From: Paraburkholderia caballeronis
Lineage (GTDB): Bacteria > Pseudomonadota > Gammaproteobacteria > Burkholderiales > Burkholderiaceae
Direction of reading: 5' to 3'
Length of the DNA stretch: 64,000 bases
Assembly (NCBI RefSeq): GCF_900104845.1
Contig: NZ_FNSR01000002.1
Span: 1,488,001 to 1,552,000 of the forward strand
The notes beneath the pieces are model-generated. The model was not told the origin of the DNA. It made no database searches and was given only the letters and a program-made list of their open reading frames with translations. The position numbers and the translations under genes were made by a program. Below, one piece after another: positions 17,787-27,617 of this stretch. The first letter of the stretch is position 1; the number at the start of each line of letters is the position of its first letter.

Positions 17787-18716
17787 ATGGATTATTACTC
17801 GGCGGTACGCGCGTTCCTGCACGCGGCCGAACTGAAGAGCTTCAGCAAGGCCGCGCAGCAACTGGACGTGAAAACCTCGACTGTCTCGCGCTACATCAAC
17901 GAACTCGAAAGCGATCTCGGCATCGCGCTGTTCAACCGCTCGACGCGCGGCCTCAAGCTGACCGAAGGCGGCACCGTGTTCCGCGAGCACGCGTCCGCCG
18001 CGATCGCCGCACTGGACGACGCGCGCGACGCCGCGTCGTCGCTGAACCGCTCGCCGCAGGGGCTGCTGCGCGTGACGATGCCGACGTCGTTCGCGCGCCG
18101 TCACGTGATTCCGCATCTGCCCGCGTTCCTCGACGCGCATCCCGGCATCTCCGTCGATGCGGTCATCACCGACGAGGTGCTGAACCTGATCGACAGCGGC
18201 ATCGACCTCGCGATCCGCATCGGCGCGCTCGCCGATTCGCAACTGATGGCGCGGCAGCTCGCGCCGCACCGGCGCATCGTGTGCGCGAGTCCCGAATACC
18301 TGACCCGTCACGGCACGCCGTCGAAACCCGAAGACCTCGCGGATCACGCGGCGCTGTGCTTTCCGATCGCGTCCGGCGACCGCTGGCTGCTCGTGCAGCC
18401 GGCCGCGAAGGGCCGCGCGCCGAAGGAAGTCCAGGTGCGCCTCAGCGGCCGCGTGCGCGCGGACAACACCGATGCGCTAGTCGAACTCGCGATCGCCGGC
18501 TGCGGGATCGCGCTGCTGCCGACGTGGAGCGTCGGCGAGCCGCTGCGCGACGGCCGTCTCGTGCGCGTGCTGCCGCGCTGGGAGGCGCAGCCCGGCAGCG
18601 GCAACCCGGCGGTGTGGGCGGTGTATGCACGGAAGAGGACGGTGTCGTCGAAGGTGCGCGCGTTCATCGACTTCTATGCGGACCTGTATCGCGAGCACGG
18701 CGACTGGGGCGCGTGA
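17787..18716 (+). CDS. LysR-family transcriptional regulator (CrgA/DmlR-like)
   Basis: This 309-residue protein has an N-terminal LysR helix-turn-helix (SAVRAFLHAAELKSFSKAAQQLDVKTSTVSRYI) and a substrate-binding domain with motifs of the large AaeR/CrgA/DmlR subgroup (CASPEYLTRHGTP, LVELAIAGCGIALLPTW). The inducer and targets are unknown. It is convergent with the bicupin gene (18781-19725) with about 60 bp between stops, and a hairpin-like sequence lies between them. It could regulate a nearby gene or act alone. Confidence 0.87.
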   Translation: MDYYSAVRAFLHAAELKSFSKAAQQLDVKTSTVSRYINELESDLGIALFNRSTRGLKLTEGGTVFREHASAAIAALDDARDAASSLNRSPQGLLRVTMPTSFARRHVIPHLPAFLDAHPGISVDAVITDEVLNLIDSGIDLAIRIGALADSQLMARQLAPHRRIVCASPEYLTRHGTPSKPEDLADHAALCFPIASGDRWLLVQPAAKGRAPKEVQVRLSGRVRADNTDALVELAIAGCGIALLPTWSVGEPLRDGRLVRVLPRWEAQPGSGNPAVWAVYARKRTVSSKVRAFIDFYADLYREHGDWGA

Positions 18717-18780
18717 AGCGCGGCGAAGCGTAAGCGGGAACGGCAGGCGCAACGCCTGCCGTCATCCTGAACGCGACTGG

Positions 18781-19725
18781 TCAGCGCGCGAACTGGATGT
18801 CGAGCGAGCGCAGATACGTTTGCAGCCCCGCGTCCTGGATCGGGATCACGTAGCCGTTCGCATCCGACTCGTTGAAGTGCGCGTGCCAGTAGCCGGGCGG
18901 CGTGACGAACGCCATGCCGGGCGTCCAGTCCACGCGCTGCGGATTGCGGATGTTGCCGTGTTCGTCGAGTTCGGTGCCGACGAGCGTATAGCAGCCGGGC
19001 GCGCAGTCGGAGATGAAGTCGAGCGCAATCGACTGATGGCGGTGCGGCTTCTGCACCGCGCCCGGCGCGATCACGCCGAACATCGCCCACAGCGAATGCG
19101 TGACGGTGCGCGTCTGCGGGAAGTTCGCGTTGCCGAGCAGGATGCTCACGCGGTTGCGCACGCTTGCGGCGGCCGCGCCCGACACCTTGCGCAGTTCTTC
19201 TTGCGCGCGGCTTGCCGGGTACAGCGTCGGACGAAAGCGCGGATGGCCGAAGCTCGCGCCGAGATATGTCAGCAGCGGCGCGTCGTTCACCATGTAAAGC
19301 CGCGCGGTCGCGTCGGCGCGCAGCGTCAGTTCCGCGCCGCCGGGGAATGTGAAGAAGTCGCCCTTCGCGAAGCGGAACCCGGCGTCGCGCTGCGATGCGG
19401 CGCCTTCGCCGTCGATCACGTAGAACACCTGGGACGTCGCGACCGGCGACAGCGTCACGCTTTCGCCGCCGACGATGCGCACGAAACTCGCGCACAGGCC
19501 GGGGCCGGTCGCGGGACCGTCGCAGCGCAGTTCGCTCGACAGGTCGAGCGGCACGACGCGCGTCGGGCCGTCGGCATACAGCGTCGCGGGGAACGCGTGG
19601 TATGGCACGCGTGAGATCAGCTTCGCGCCGATCGGATTGGCCGACGACGTGTATTCGAAGTACTGCGCGTCGTCGGTGGCGGATGCGTTCGATTCGAGAC
19701 TGGGCTCGGTGGTTTTCTGCAGCAT
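18781..19725 (-). CDS. Bicupin protein, gentisate dioxygenase/quercetinase-like superfamily
   Basis: This 314-residue protein has two beta-barrel cupin regions. The C-terminal one keeps likely metal ligands (HRHQSIALDF and later GYWHAHFNE). The N-terminal one (about residues 75-150, VATSQVFYVIDGEG) lacks the histidines and is probably structural. Two-domain cupins of this size include gentisate 1,2-dioxygenases and related ring-cleaving or isomerising enzymes, so a dioxygenase role is plausible but not proven. No aromatic pathway genes adjoin it. The ATG at 19725 gives a natural N terminus. Confidence 0.7.
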   Translation of the reverse strand: MLQKTTEPSLESNASATDDAQYFEYTSSANPIGAKLISRVPYHAFPATLYADGPTRVVPLDLSSELRCDGPATGPGLCASFVRIVGGESVTLSPVATSQVFYVIDGEGAASQRDAGFRFAKGDFFTFPGGAELTLRADATARLYMVNDAPLLTYLGASFGHPRFRPTLYPASRAQEELRKVSGAAAASVRNRVSILLGNANFPQTRTVTHSLWAMFGVIAPGAVQKPHRHQSIALDFISDCAPGCYTLVGTELDEHGNIRNPQRVDWTPGMAFVTPPGYWHAHFNESDANGYVIPIQDAGLQTYLRSLDIQFAR

Positions 19726-20074
19726 GGCTGTCTTCCGTATGGGGGATCCTGAAACGGCCGCCGCGTGGAAGCGCCGGCCTGCCCGTCGCCGCGCGATCGT
19801 GGCGGCGACATGGACCGACTATAGGTTTCGGCGCGCGGCGGCAGAATCGCCGGGACGGGAAATCAGCTTTGCGGGGAGGGGTGGACTGCGGGAAGGTGCG
19901 GATGCCGCTGGGTACCGCGCGGATCAATGGAGCGCGCGTGTCGCCCGCTCATGCCTGGTCGATCCTGCTTGCCGCGAGCGATCCGCTGTCAAAACGGAAA
20001 GGTGCGGGGACGGCGGTTGTCCCCGCATGGGTCGAGCCGGACGCGTGTTGCCGACGCCCCGGCCTGGGCGAACG
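19726..20074. other. Intergenic region, 349 bp
   Basis: It lies between the start of the bicupin gene and the stop of the chemoreceptor gene, both leftward. It presumably contains the bicupin promoter. I see no other structure. Confidence 0.45.
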
Positions 20075-21628
20075 TCACGCCACCCGCTGCTCCGGCAACC
20101 GGAAACTCGCGATCGCATCGCGCAGCCCGGTCACCTGATCCTTCAACGAATGCGCGGCTGCCGCAGCCTCTTCCACGAGCGCCGCGTTCTGCTGCGTGAC
20201 CTGATCCATTTCGCCGACCGCGCGATTCACCTGCTCGATGCCCGCGCTCTGTTCGCGCGACGCGTGGCTGATCTCTTCGAGAATCTCGTGGACGCGCCGC
20301 ACCGACTGCACGATCTCGGTCATCGTCGCGCCCGCGTTCGTCACGAGCGACGCGCCCTGTTCGACGGTCTCGGTCGATTTCTCGATCAACCCCTTGATCT
20401 CCTTCGCGGCCGTCGCCGACCGCTGCGCGAGACTGCGCACCTCGGACGCCACCACCGCGAAGCCGCGTCCCTGTTCGCCCGCGCGCGCTGCCTCGACCGC
20501 CGCGTTCAGCGCGAGGATGTTGGTCTGGAACGCGATGCCGTCAATCACGCTGATGATGTCGCCGATCTGCTGCGAGCTGGACGTGATCGCGCCCATCGTC
20601 TGCACGACCTCGTTGACGACCGCGCTGCCGCGCGACGCGATCTGCTCCGCATCGTTCGCGAGCTGCGCGGCCTGCTGCGCGCTGTCCGCATTCTGGCGCA
20701 CGTTGGTCGTCATCTGGTCCATGCTCGACGCGGTCTGCACGAGCGCGGCCGCCTGCTCCTCGGTCCGCTGCGACAGGTCCGTGTTGCCGGCCGCGATCTC
20801 GTTCGCGCCGACGTTGATGTTCTCCGCGCCGCTGCGCACGCGCGTGATCGTCTGCAACAGCCCCGACTGCATCGTGCCGAGCGCATGCATCAGGCTGCCC
20901 GGATGGCGGTCGTCGACGCGGACGTGATCCGTCAGGTCGCCGCGCGCGATGCGGTTCGCGGTGTCGATCGCGGCTTCGAGATCGCCGCCGAGGCTGAAGC
21001 GCACGCTGCGCAGCACGAGCACCATCACCACGCTCGCCGCAATGCCGAGCCCCGCGGTGATCGCGAGCCATTGCAGCAGGCTGTCGACGAACTCGTGCCG
21101 CACGTCGTCCATGTACATGCCGGTCACGATGTACCAGTCCCACGGCGCGAAGTGCTTCGAATAGCTGGTCTTCGCGACCGGCTGCTGCTCGCCCGGCTTC
21201 GGCCACAGGTAGTTGATGAACCCGCCGCCGTTCTGGTTGCCGGCGTTCACGATGTCGACGAACAGATGGTTGCCGTTCGGGTCCGTGAAGTTGCCGAGCG
21301 CCTTGCCGTTCAGTTCGGGTTTCATCGGGTGCATCAGCATCACCGGCTGCGAGTCGTTCACGCTCAGGTAGCCGTCGGCGCCGTAGCGCAGCATGCCGAT
21401 CAGTTCGAGCGCCTGGCGCTTCGCGTCCGCCTCGGGAAGTGTGTGGTTCTGCGTGAGCGCGTAGTAGCGGCTCGCGATGCTGGCGGCCTGCTCGACGAGC
21501 GACGTGAGCTGCGCCTGGCGGTCGCGGGTCATCGTCTGCCGGGATTGCCACGCGCCATACGCGCCGATCAGCAGCAGTCCGATCCACAGGATCACGATCA
21601 TCGAGCCGAGTTTTCTGTTCAGGGTCAT
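20075..21628 (-). CDS. Methyl-accepting chemotaxis protein with Cache-type sensor
   Basis: This 517-residue receptor has an N-terminal membrane helix (about residues 8-28) and a periplasmic single-Cache (sCache_2-like) sensor. The sensor's typical elements are present: [24 protein letters not shown] and [25 protein letters not shown] second helix, HAMP region and cytoplasmic signalling domain follow, with tip [26 protein letters not shown]. sCache_2 receptors commonly sense small organic acids. It shares its layout with the receptor at 50006-51571. It is divergent from a porin gene at 22074. Confidence 0.92.
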   Translation of the reverse strand: MTLNRKLGSMIVILWIGLLLIGAYGAWQSRQTMTRDRQAQLTSLVEQAASIASRYYALTQNHTLPEADAKRQALELIGMLRYGADGYLSVNDSQPVMLMHPMKPELNGKALGNFTDPNGNHLFVDIVNAGNQNGGGFINYLWPKPGEQQPVAKTSYSKHFAPWDWYIVTGMYMDDVRHEFVDSLLQWLAITAGLGIAASVVMVLVLRSVRFSLGGDLEAAIDTANRIARGDLTDHVRVDDRHPGSLMHALGTMQSGLLQTITRVRSGAENINVGANEIAAGNTDLSQRTEEQAAALVQTASSMDQMTTNVRQNADSAQQAAQLANDAEQIASRGSAVVNEVVQTMGAITSSSQQIGDIISVIDGIAFQTNILALNAAVEAARAGEQGRGFAVVASEVRSLAQRSATAAKEIKGLIEKSTETVEQGASLVTNAGATMTEIVQSVRRVHEILEEISHASREQSAGIEQVNRAVGEMDQVTQQNAALVEEAAAAAHSLKDQVTGLRDAIASFRLPEQRVA

Positions 21629-22073
21629 AGGTCCGCGCGAGATGAGGAGTGTCCGTTGTCGTGTCGGCCCCGGCGAATGAGCCGGTCCTGAATCGGTTTA
21701 CGGCGACAGCCCACGCACGCGTTACCCGAGGTAAACCCTCGGTGAATGCCGCGTTTTCCGCTGACGAATCGCGCCTTGGCCTGCGGGCCTGCCGACGGTT
21801 GCGTCGGTGGTCGAATGAAATCAATCAGTTACCTTGACCCTGCGGACTATGAAGCAGTTTTTTGACCGCGAAACGGCGCTTCGAATCGTCGCGCGCCGAT
21901 TCCCCCGTGTCCGCACAACGGTCCCTTCCATGCTGGCCCCTTAGTCCGCGAATTTCGGTGCCGGACACTTCGCCGGTCGCTGCCGCACGCGGCATGCGGC
22001 ATCGAACGAACCGGACATACCGGGCCGATCAAGAACCGAACAAGGGTTGACTGAAGAAGCGGGGGAATCACAA
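21629..22073. other. Divergent intergenic region, 445 bp
   Basis: This region separates the chemoreceptor and porin starts and must hold both promoters. I see short inverted stretches but no clear operator, gene or RNA. Confidence 0.45.
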
Positions 22074-23234
22074 GTGAATGCAGGAAAGTGGGGGATGCTG
22101 CTGCCGGCGCTCGTCGCAGCGGGGGCGGCGCACGCGCAGAGCAGCGTGATGCTGTACGGCAAGATCGAGGACGGCTTCAACTACACGAGCAACGCGCGCG
22201 GCAACGATGCGTATCAGCTCGAAAGCGGCTACGACTACGGCAGCCGCTGGGGCCTGAAAGGCACCGAGGACCTGGGCGGGGGCACGAAGGCCGTGTTCCA
22301 GCTGGAGAACGGCTTCGACGTGAACACCGGCAAGAACGGCCAGGGCGGACGCGAGTTCGGCCGGCAGGCGTTCGTCGGCCTCGCGTCGGACCGCTTCGGC
22401 ACGCTGACGCTCGGCCGCCAGTACGACCCGAGCGTGGACATGTTCTCGCCGCTCACCGCGAATGGTAACTGGACCGGTTACATTTTTTCGCATCCGTACG
22501 ACAACGACAACACCGACTACTCGTTTCGCGTGAACAACGCGGTCAAGTACGTGTCGCCGACGATCGCCGGGTTCACCGGCGAGGCGATGTATGCGTTCAG
22601 CAACCAGGCCGGCGGCTTCGCGAACAACCGGTTGTACGGCTTCGGCGCGCAGTACCAGAACGGCGGCCTGCAGATCGGCGCGTCGTACCTGAAGATCAAC
22701 AATGCGAGCGCGGCCGCGACCGCGAACAGTTCCGGCGCGGTGACGAGCGACAACACGTTCAACGCGCGCTCGCAGCAGAACATCGGCATCGGCGTGAACT
22801 ATTCGTTCTCGAACGTGCTGGTCGGCTTCGCGTATTCGCACGTCGACGTGTACGACCCGACCGCGAACGCGTACTTCACCGGCGTGACGCAGCCGGCCGG
22901 CGGCACGTGGGACGCGTGGAAATTCGACAACTTCGAACTGAGCGGCCTGTATCACTTCACGCATGCGCTGTATCTCGGCGCGGCTTATACGTACACGCAG
23001 GCGCGGCTCACGTCGACGGTCGGCAGCTTCAATCCGAAGTGGCATCAACTGAGCATGAAGCTGAACTACGACCTGTCGCCGCGCACGTCGGTCTATCTGG
23101 AAGGCGCGTATCAACGGGCGATCAGCGCGCATACCGGCACCGACTTCGACTACGCGAACATCCTCGGCGCGGCGGACCTGTCGTCGGGACGCAACCAGAT
23201 GCTGTATCGCGTCGCGATCATTCATGGGTTCTAG
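22074..23234 (+). CDS. Outer-membrane porin, OmpC-like
   Basis: This 386-residue porin has a short signal peptide ending in AAHAQ. Barrel motifs are SSVMLYGKIEDGFNY, SRWGLKGTEDLGGGTK and FQLENGF, and the C-terminal strand ends in GF. The GTG at 22074 is preceded by GGGGGAA and gives a signal peptide of usual length; an upstream TTG at 22047 would add nine acidic residues. A strong + strand terminator follows at 23344-23389. It is not obviously linked to a metabolic operon. Confidence 0.88.
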   Translation: MNAGKWGMLLPALVAAGAAHAQSSVMLYGKIEDGFNYTSNARGNDAYQLESGYDYGSRWGLKGTEDLGGGTKAVFQLENGFDVNTGKNGQGGREFGRQAFVGLASDRFGTLTLGRQYDPSVDMFSPLTANGNWTGYIFSHPYDNDNTDYSFRVNNAVKYVSPTIAGFTGEAMYAFSNQAGGFANNRLYGFGAQYQNGGLQIGASYLKINNASAAATANSSGAVTSDNTFNARSQQNIGIGVNYSFSNVLVGFAYSHVDVYDPTANAYFTGVTQPAGGTWDAWKFDNFELSGLYHFTHALYLGAAYTYTQARLTSTVGSFNPKWHQLSMKLNYDLSPRTSVYLEGAYQRAISAHTGTDFDYANILGAADLSSGRNQMLYRVAIIHGF

Positions 23235-23343
23235 GCGCGGGACACATGTGCGGAGCCGATGGCCACGCACTGTGTCTTTCGGTCAATGTCCTATCGTTTA
23301 CCGATAGAACATTCAGACAGCGTGTGATGAGGCGTCCAGACAC

Positions 23344-23389
23344 CGACACTGCGTACGCGTCTAAAGTACGCAGTGTCGTCGAGTTTTTT
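23344..23389 (+). terminator. Rho-independent terminator, perfect 13-bp stem
   Basis: CGACACTGCGTAC (23344-23356) and its exact complement (23366-23378) flank a 9-nt loop and are followed by TCGAG and six T residues (23384-23389). It lies between the convergent porin and DUF4276 genes and ends rightward transcription. Confidence 0.85.
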
Positions 23390-23405
23390 GTTTTGCTAAA
23401 TCTAC

Positions 23406-24008
23406 TCAGCGTTTATTGGCGTCGAGACTCTGAAGAGATCGAAGTGCCCTGTTCAGGCTCGGTGAATGGTCGCATGCGCGCCGGATGTTCCAACTGGAAC
23501 GCACGAATTTTCCAAGATGAACGTTGTATCCGGCTCCCTGCTTGTTGCGGTCAGTCTGCGAAACTATCTCATCGCGGAAAATCCGCTTCCTGGATTTTGC
23601 CATCAAAGTCAGCAGCAAGCGTTTTGGATCCGGCTCATCATCCAGAATGGCCGGCAGCTTGTTCATCGTCACCTGAAATGCTTCTGCAAATCCAGGCCGA
23701 TCAGCGAGCACCCAACTCTCTGCCTCCGCTACTGCCAGGCGAAGGATGAAATGCTGCCGTGCATTTTCTGGCCGCCACGCGGCCATCAGGTCGAGAGCGC
23801 ATCTGCCGTCGGTATCGGCGATACATAGGACCGGTTGCACGTGGGCTGCCTGTTCGGCGTAACGCGGCAGGTTCGGAACCAACTTGGTGATGCCTTTCGC
23901 ATCAATCGACGGGGCTGCGAAGCGCCAGTCCGGCAAAGCCGCGGCTACGAGCTTTTCGCCCAGCGCGCAGCAAAGTGCATCTTCTCCAACGACAAGAATA
24001 CGGCTCAT
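23406..24008 (-). CDS. DUF4276-like protein with TOPRIM-type motifs, partner of the upstream ATPase
   Basis: This 200-residue protein shows a TOPRIM-like pattern: a conserved acidic residue near the N terminus (ILVVGED, E9), a strand ending in D-x-D (CIADTDG, D65/D67) and then AEAESWVLAD (94-103), a motif I associate with DUF4276. TOPRIM domains use these residues to bind metal and nick or cleave nucleic acid. The ATG at 24008 overlaps the TGA of the ATPase gene (ATGA), so the two are translationally coupled. Codon use is clearly less GC-rich than the neighbouring genes, which suggests transfer. In comparable two-gene systems the ATPase senses and the TOPRIM partner acts; that role here is inferred. 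Confidence 0.75.
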   Translation of the reverse strand: MSRILVVGEDALCCALGEKLVAAALPDWRFAAPSIDAKGITKLVPNLPRYAEQAAHVQPVLCIADTDGRCALDLMAAWRPENARQHFILRLAVAEAESWVLADRPGFAEAFQVTMNKLPAILDDEPDPKRLLLTLMAKSRKRIFRDEIVSQTDRNKQGAGYNVHLGKFVRSSWNIRRACDHSPSLNRALRSLQSLDANKR

Positions 24009-25168
24009 TCCCAAAGACCCAATTGATCTACCGATTGCGGTCGGGTCTTAGGTAGCAACACCTCCGCCGGAGTTAGTCCATGTCTGGTTTGTCTTTCTTC
24101 ATCAGCGTTCGGCGGCCGGACCGTCGAACCGTTCGGACCGGGTTCAATCAGCAGTATCTGGGCGTCGCCTGGGACGTGAGCTAGCAATGTCTCGCTATGC
24201 GTACTTAGCAAGACCTGCCGCGACGATTTGCGCTTTTTTCGATCCCGGAGCACCCTTTCAATTAACAGCGGTATGTGCTCCACGATACCGTCATTCAGCG
24301 ACAGTTCCGGCTCTTCCAGCAAGAGAAGGCCCTCTCCCTCCTGTAAAGCCCACAAAAGGCCGATGAGCCGTAACGTGCCATCCGAGAATTGATTTTCGCG
24401 CTGCCATGCACCGTTGATACGCCAATGCGTGAAATTTGCTTCCAGATGCCACAGTCCGGTGATTGAATCTTGGTCAAACCTCAATTCAGAGAACAACGGA
24501 ACAGCTTTGGATAGTGCTTGCTGAATCCGTTTGAGGCGCGCATCTCTAGTTTTCTTTGGTGTCTTTGCAATACGCTGCATTAACCCTTGACCGAAGGGGT
24601 CGCTCTCGGGAATGCGAGCGCCAATCTCGTCGCCAAACTTCAACAACTGAGGGACCAGATGCAGGTAGGTCGTGCTGGCAAAAAAATTGACCAGGACACG
24701 AAAATCCGTATTGCTGGCGATCTGTTCGAGATGGGTCTGCGTCAGGCGCTCCGGATCTTCCATGTCGTGCGTATCGGGTCGACTTATTACCTCCAGGCCG
24801 TTTCGTTCGACGCGTTCCTCAGAGACCACCACACGCTGTTGTCCCTTGCCCTCGGCCTTCAGCGCAAGGACATATCGCCAGGCGTCACTGCTTTCTGCCG
24901 TTTCATCCAGCAAGTCAAGTTCTATACGGACCTCGGGGTCACGGCGAGCGTGCAGGCTTCTCAGCTTGGTCAGTCCACCGCGATCACGCAAGGCTTTTTG
25001 CAGGCCACCGCCCTCGGGTTGTGCGAGCAGGCGCAGAAAGCGAAATACATCGAGCAGATTTGACTTTCCTGACGCATTAGCCCCTATGACAAACGTCCGT
25101 GGTCCCAGGGGGACGTCGACCTCCCGAAAGTTTCGCCAGTTTTTCAGCTTGAGCCGCTTAATCTGCAT
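24005..25168 (-). CDS. AAA-family ATPase, RecF/OLD-like (AAA_21 type)
   Basis: This 387-residue ATPase has an N-terminal ABC-type beta-sheet (KRLKLKNWRNFREVDVPLG), Walker A GANASGKSN (residues 29-37), a signature-like region NQFSDGTLRLIGLLWAL, Walker B LLLLEEPELSL (281-291, with the catalytic Glu pair) and an STHSETLL His switch (322-329). There is no SMC-length coiled coil, and no TOPRIM domain in the same chain; the TOPRIM-like domain is on the overlapping next gene. This split resembles class-4 OLD/PARIS-type defence pairs. The ATG at 25168 follows AAAGG with seven-base spacing. Base composition is lower in GC than the flanks. Confidence 0.85.
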   Translation of the reverse strand: MQIKRLKLKNWRNFREVDVPLGPRTFVIGANASGKSNLLDVFRFLRLLAQPEGGGLQKALRDRGGLTKLRSLHARRDPEVRIELDLLDETAESSDAWRYVLALKAEGKGQQRVVVSEERVERNGLEVISRPDTHDMEDPERLTQTHLEQIASNTDFRVLVNFFASTTYLHLVPQLLKFGDEIGARIPESDPFGQGLMQRIAKTPKKTRDARLKRIQQALSKAVPLFSELRFDQDSITGLWHLEANFTHWRINGAWQRENQFSDGTLRLIGLLWALQEGEGLLLLEEPELSLNDGIVEHIPLLIERVLRDRKKRKSSRQVLLSTHSETLLAHVPGDAQILLIEPGPNGSTVRPPNADEERQTRHGLTPAEVLLPKTRPQSVDQLGLWE

Positions 25169-25403
25169 TTCCACACCTTTGCGCTGGGGAACTTATATCC
25201 CTGTCTCGTATATGTTGCACATCGTCCAGATCGGCTACGTGATGGAACTGCTGTGCGCTCGTCCAGTCTTTTCCCGCAGGAGAATCATACAGGGTCCCAT
25301 CAGTCGCCAAACTCGCCATGTCCCAGAACGGATAACCGGGCTTTTTACTGGCGGCCAATGGGCGTTGCTCCACAAATCTCCGCGCAACTCCATGATTTGC
25401 CAC
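25158..25403 (-). CDS. Possible small ORF or gene remnant upstream of the ATPase
   Basis: An 81-codon frame overlaps the ATPase start by 11 bases and shares its lower-GC character. Part of the translation looks protein-like (KPGYPFWDMASLATDG, SAQQFHHVADLDDVQ), but I recognise no family and no good ribosome-binding site. It could be a small first gene of the ATPase operon, the broken end of a gene cut by the insertion, or chance. Confidence 0.3.
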   Translation of the reverse strand: MANHGVARRFVEQRPLAASKKPGYPFWDMASLATDGTLYDSPAGKDWTSAQQFHHVADLDDVQHIRDRDISSPAQRCGNAD

Positions 25404-25922
25404 GCCGCCGCCGGAGCCAGAGGCAATGCGGTTTCATTTCGGCTATAGTCGCGAATTCGGCCCGGCGAATGCGCTACGGGCTGTGTCGCCCGGCAGGACT
25501 GCCGGACAAGGCGGCGCAGGGTAGCCGGACAGAAAAAAGCAGAACAAGCGGAGCAGAACAGGCGACCCGTTTTCGCGACCCGTGTGCCGACGCATGGCTT
25601 CGCCGTTTTTGCCGGCGGCGGCCAGCATCACAACCGGCTTCGACTAGCGCCGGCGAGCGCGGATCGGAGGGACGAGATCCGCATGCGCATGGCCCACGGT
25701 GCGCGCACCGGACGGACCCGCGCGGCGCTCATGCGAGCCGTCGCGAAACCGTCGCGCAAGCCCCCGCCCCGCTCGCTCTGCTGCCGGACCGCGGCACGCC
25801 GTTCGAGATCGCGATCGTCGATACGGATGGCGCGCCGCGAAAACAGATGGATTTTCCCAACGATGTGACGCGCGCGGCGCAGCAGGACTGTCGCGGCCGC
25901 GCCGTCCGTGAGGAGTGACACG
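25169..25922. other. Intergenic region, 754 bp, boundary of the low-GC insert
   Basis: The left part (to about 25440) continues the lower-GC composition of the ATPase pair and holds only the doubtful ORF at 25158-25403. Composition then returns to the GC-rich background. The right end must contain the promoter of the phosphonate operon. I found no flanking direct repeat, transposase or tRNA at the boundary. Confidence 0.5.
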
Positions 25923-27617
25923 ATGAACGCACGCGAACCCGCATTGGTTCCCGCATCGCGCAGCGCACGGCTGCGCCAGATGCTGATCAGCAACGAGCTG
26001 GAATTCCTGATGGAAGCGCACAACGGCCTGTCCGCGCGGATCGCGCGCGAAGCCGGCTTCAAGGCGATCTGGGGCTCGGGCCTGTCGATCTCCGCGCAGT
26101 TCGGCGTGCGCGACAACAACGAGGCGAGCTGGACCCAGGTGGTCGACAACCTCGAATTCATGGCCGACGCGAGCGATCTGCCGATCCTGCTCGACGGCGA
26201 CACCGGCTACGGCAACTTCAACAACGTGCGCCGCCTCGTGCGCAAGCTGGAGCAGCGCGGCATCGCGGGCGTCTGCATCGAGGACAAGCAGTTCCCGAAG
26301 ACGAACAGCTTCATCAAGGGCGAAGCGCAGCCGCTCGCGGACATGGACGAGTTCTGCGGCAAGATCAAGGCGGGCAAGGATTCGCAGACGGACGAGAACT
26401 TCTCGATCGTCGCGCGCGTCGAGGCGCTGATCGCGGGCTGGGGGATGGACGAGGCGCTCAAGCGCGCGGAAGCCTACCGCCTCGCCGGCGCGGACGCGAT
26501 CCTGATTCACAGCAAGCTGTCGAAGCCGGACGAGATCCTCACGTTCGCGCGCGAATGGGCCGGTCGCGGCCCGCTCGTGATCGTGCCGACGAAGTACTAC
26601 AGCACGCCGACCGACGTGTTCCGCAAGGCCGGCATCAGCGTCGTGATCTGGGCGAACCATCTGGTGCGCGCGTCGGCGTCCGCGATGCAGGCGGTCGCGA
26701 AGCAGATCCACGACAGCGAGACGCTGGTGGACGTCGAGGACCGCATCGCGTCGGTCAACGAAATCTTCCGTCTGCAGGACGCCGACGAATACTCGGAAGC
26801 GGAGAACCGCTATCTGTCCGCGTCGCGCAACGCGGGTTCGGCGATCGTGCTGGCCGCGAGCCGCGGCTCGGGCCTCGACGCGGTGACGACCGACAAGCCG
26901 AAGGTGATGCTGCCGGTCGCGGGCAAGCCGCTGCTGCGCTGGCTGCTCGACGCGTTCAAGAAGCAGTCGGTCAACGACGTCACGGTGGTCGGCGGCTATC
27001 GCGCCGATGCGATCGACACGGCCGGCATCAAGCTCGTCGTCAACGACCGTCACGCGGAAACCGGCGAACTCGCGTCGCTCGCATGCGCGGCCGACGCGCT
27101 GAAGAACGACACGGTGATCTCGTACGGCGACCTGCTGTTCCGCAGCTACATCCTGCGCGACCTCGTCGAGAGCGAGGCGGACTTCAGCGTCGTCGTCGAT
27201 TCGTCGCCGGCGACCGAGAACAGCAGCGTGCGCGACTTCGCATGGTGCTCGGCGGGCGACGACCGCGACCTGTTCGGCAACAAGGTGCTGCTGCGCCGCG
27301 TGTCGAGCGAGCAGGCGGGCGGCGACGCGCCGCACGGCCGCTGGATCGGCCTGTTGAACGTGCGCGGCGCGGGCCGCGCGAAGCTCGCCGCGAAGCTCGC
27401 GGAACTGCGCGAGCGTCCGGACTTCGACCGCCTCGACATGCCGGCGCTGCTGAACGCGCTGATCGAGTCGGGCGAACAGATCGAAGTGCAATACGTGCAC
27501 GGCCACTGGCGCGGCGTGAACGACCTCGAAGACTTCCGCCGCGCGGGCGACTTCGCGCATGCGCAGACGCCGCTCGGCACGGATGCGGCCGGCGCGCAGA
27601 ACGGGAGCGCCGCATGA
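25923..27617 (+). CDS. aepX: Phosphoenolpyruvate phosphomutase fused to a phosphonate-type nucleotidyltransferase
   Basis: This 564-residue two-domain protein starts a phosphonate pathway. Residues 1-290 are PEP mutase, which makes the C-P bond of phosphonopyruvate: DGDTGYGN at 91-98 and the hallmark [11 protein letters not shown] at 120-130. From about 305 there is a nucleotidyltransferase domain ([10 protein letters not shown] ... [15 protein letters not shown], 309-337, then GDLLF). It resembles 2-aminoethylphosphonate cytidylyltransferases, which prepare aminoethylphosphonate for transfer to glycans or lipids. The usual GxG of the loop is read here as ASRGSG. The ATG at 25923 lies after a GAGGAG ribosome-binding site. 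ATGA overlap links it to the decarboxylase. Confidence 0.9.
   Translation: MNAREPALVPASRSARLRQMLISNELEFLMEAHNGLSARIAREAGFKAIWGSGLSISAQFGVRDNNEASWTQVVDNLEFMADASDLPILLDGDTGYGNFNNVRRLVRKLEQRGIAGVCIEDKQFPKTNSFIKGEAQPLADMDEFCGKIKAGKDSQTDENFSIVARVEALIAGWGMDEALKRAEAYRLAGADAILIHSKLSKPDEILTFAREWAGRGPLVIVPTKYYSTPTDVFRKAGISVVIWANHLVRASASAMQAVAKQIHDSETLVDVEDRIASVNEIFRLQDADEYSEAENRYLSASRNAGSAIVLAASRGSGLDAVTTDKPKVMLPVAGKPLLRWLLDAFKKQSVNDVTVVGGYRADAIDTAGIKLVVNDRHAETGELASLACAADALKNDTVISYGDLLFRSYILRDLVESEADFSVVVDSSPATENSSVRDFAWCSAGDDRDLFGNKVLLRRVSSEQAGGDAPHGRWIGLLNVRGAGRAKLAAKLAELRERPDFDRLDMPALLNALIESGEQIEVQYVHGHWRGVNDLEDFRRAGDFAHAQTPLGTDAAGAQNGSAA

Noticed and set aside
23200..25450. Insertion sequence or prophage at the low-GC island
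   Set aside because: No transposase, integrase, terminal inverted repeats or target duplication were seen at the edges.
25644..27560. Long - strand frame opposite the PEP mutase gene
   Set aside because: The + strand protein has full family motifs; the complement has only compositional bias.
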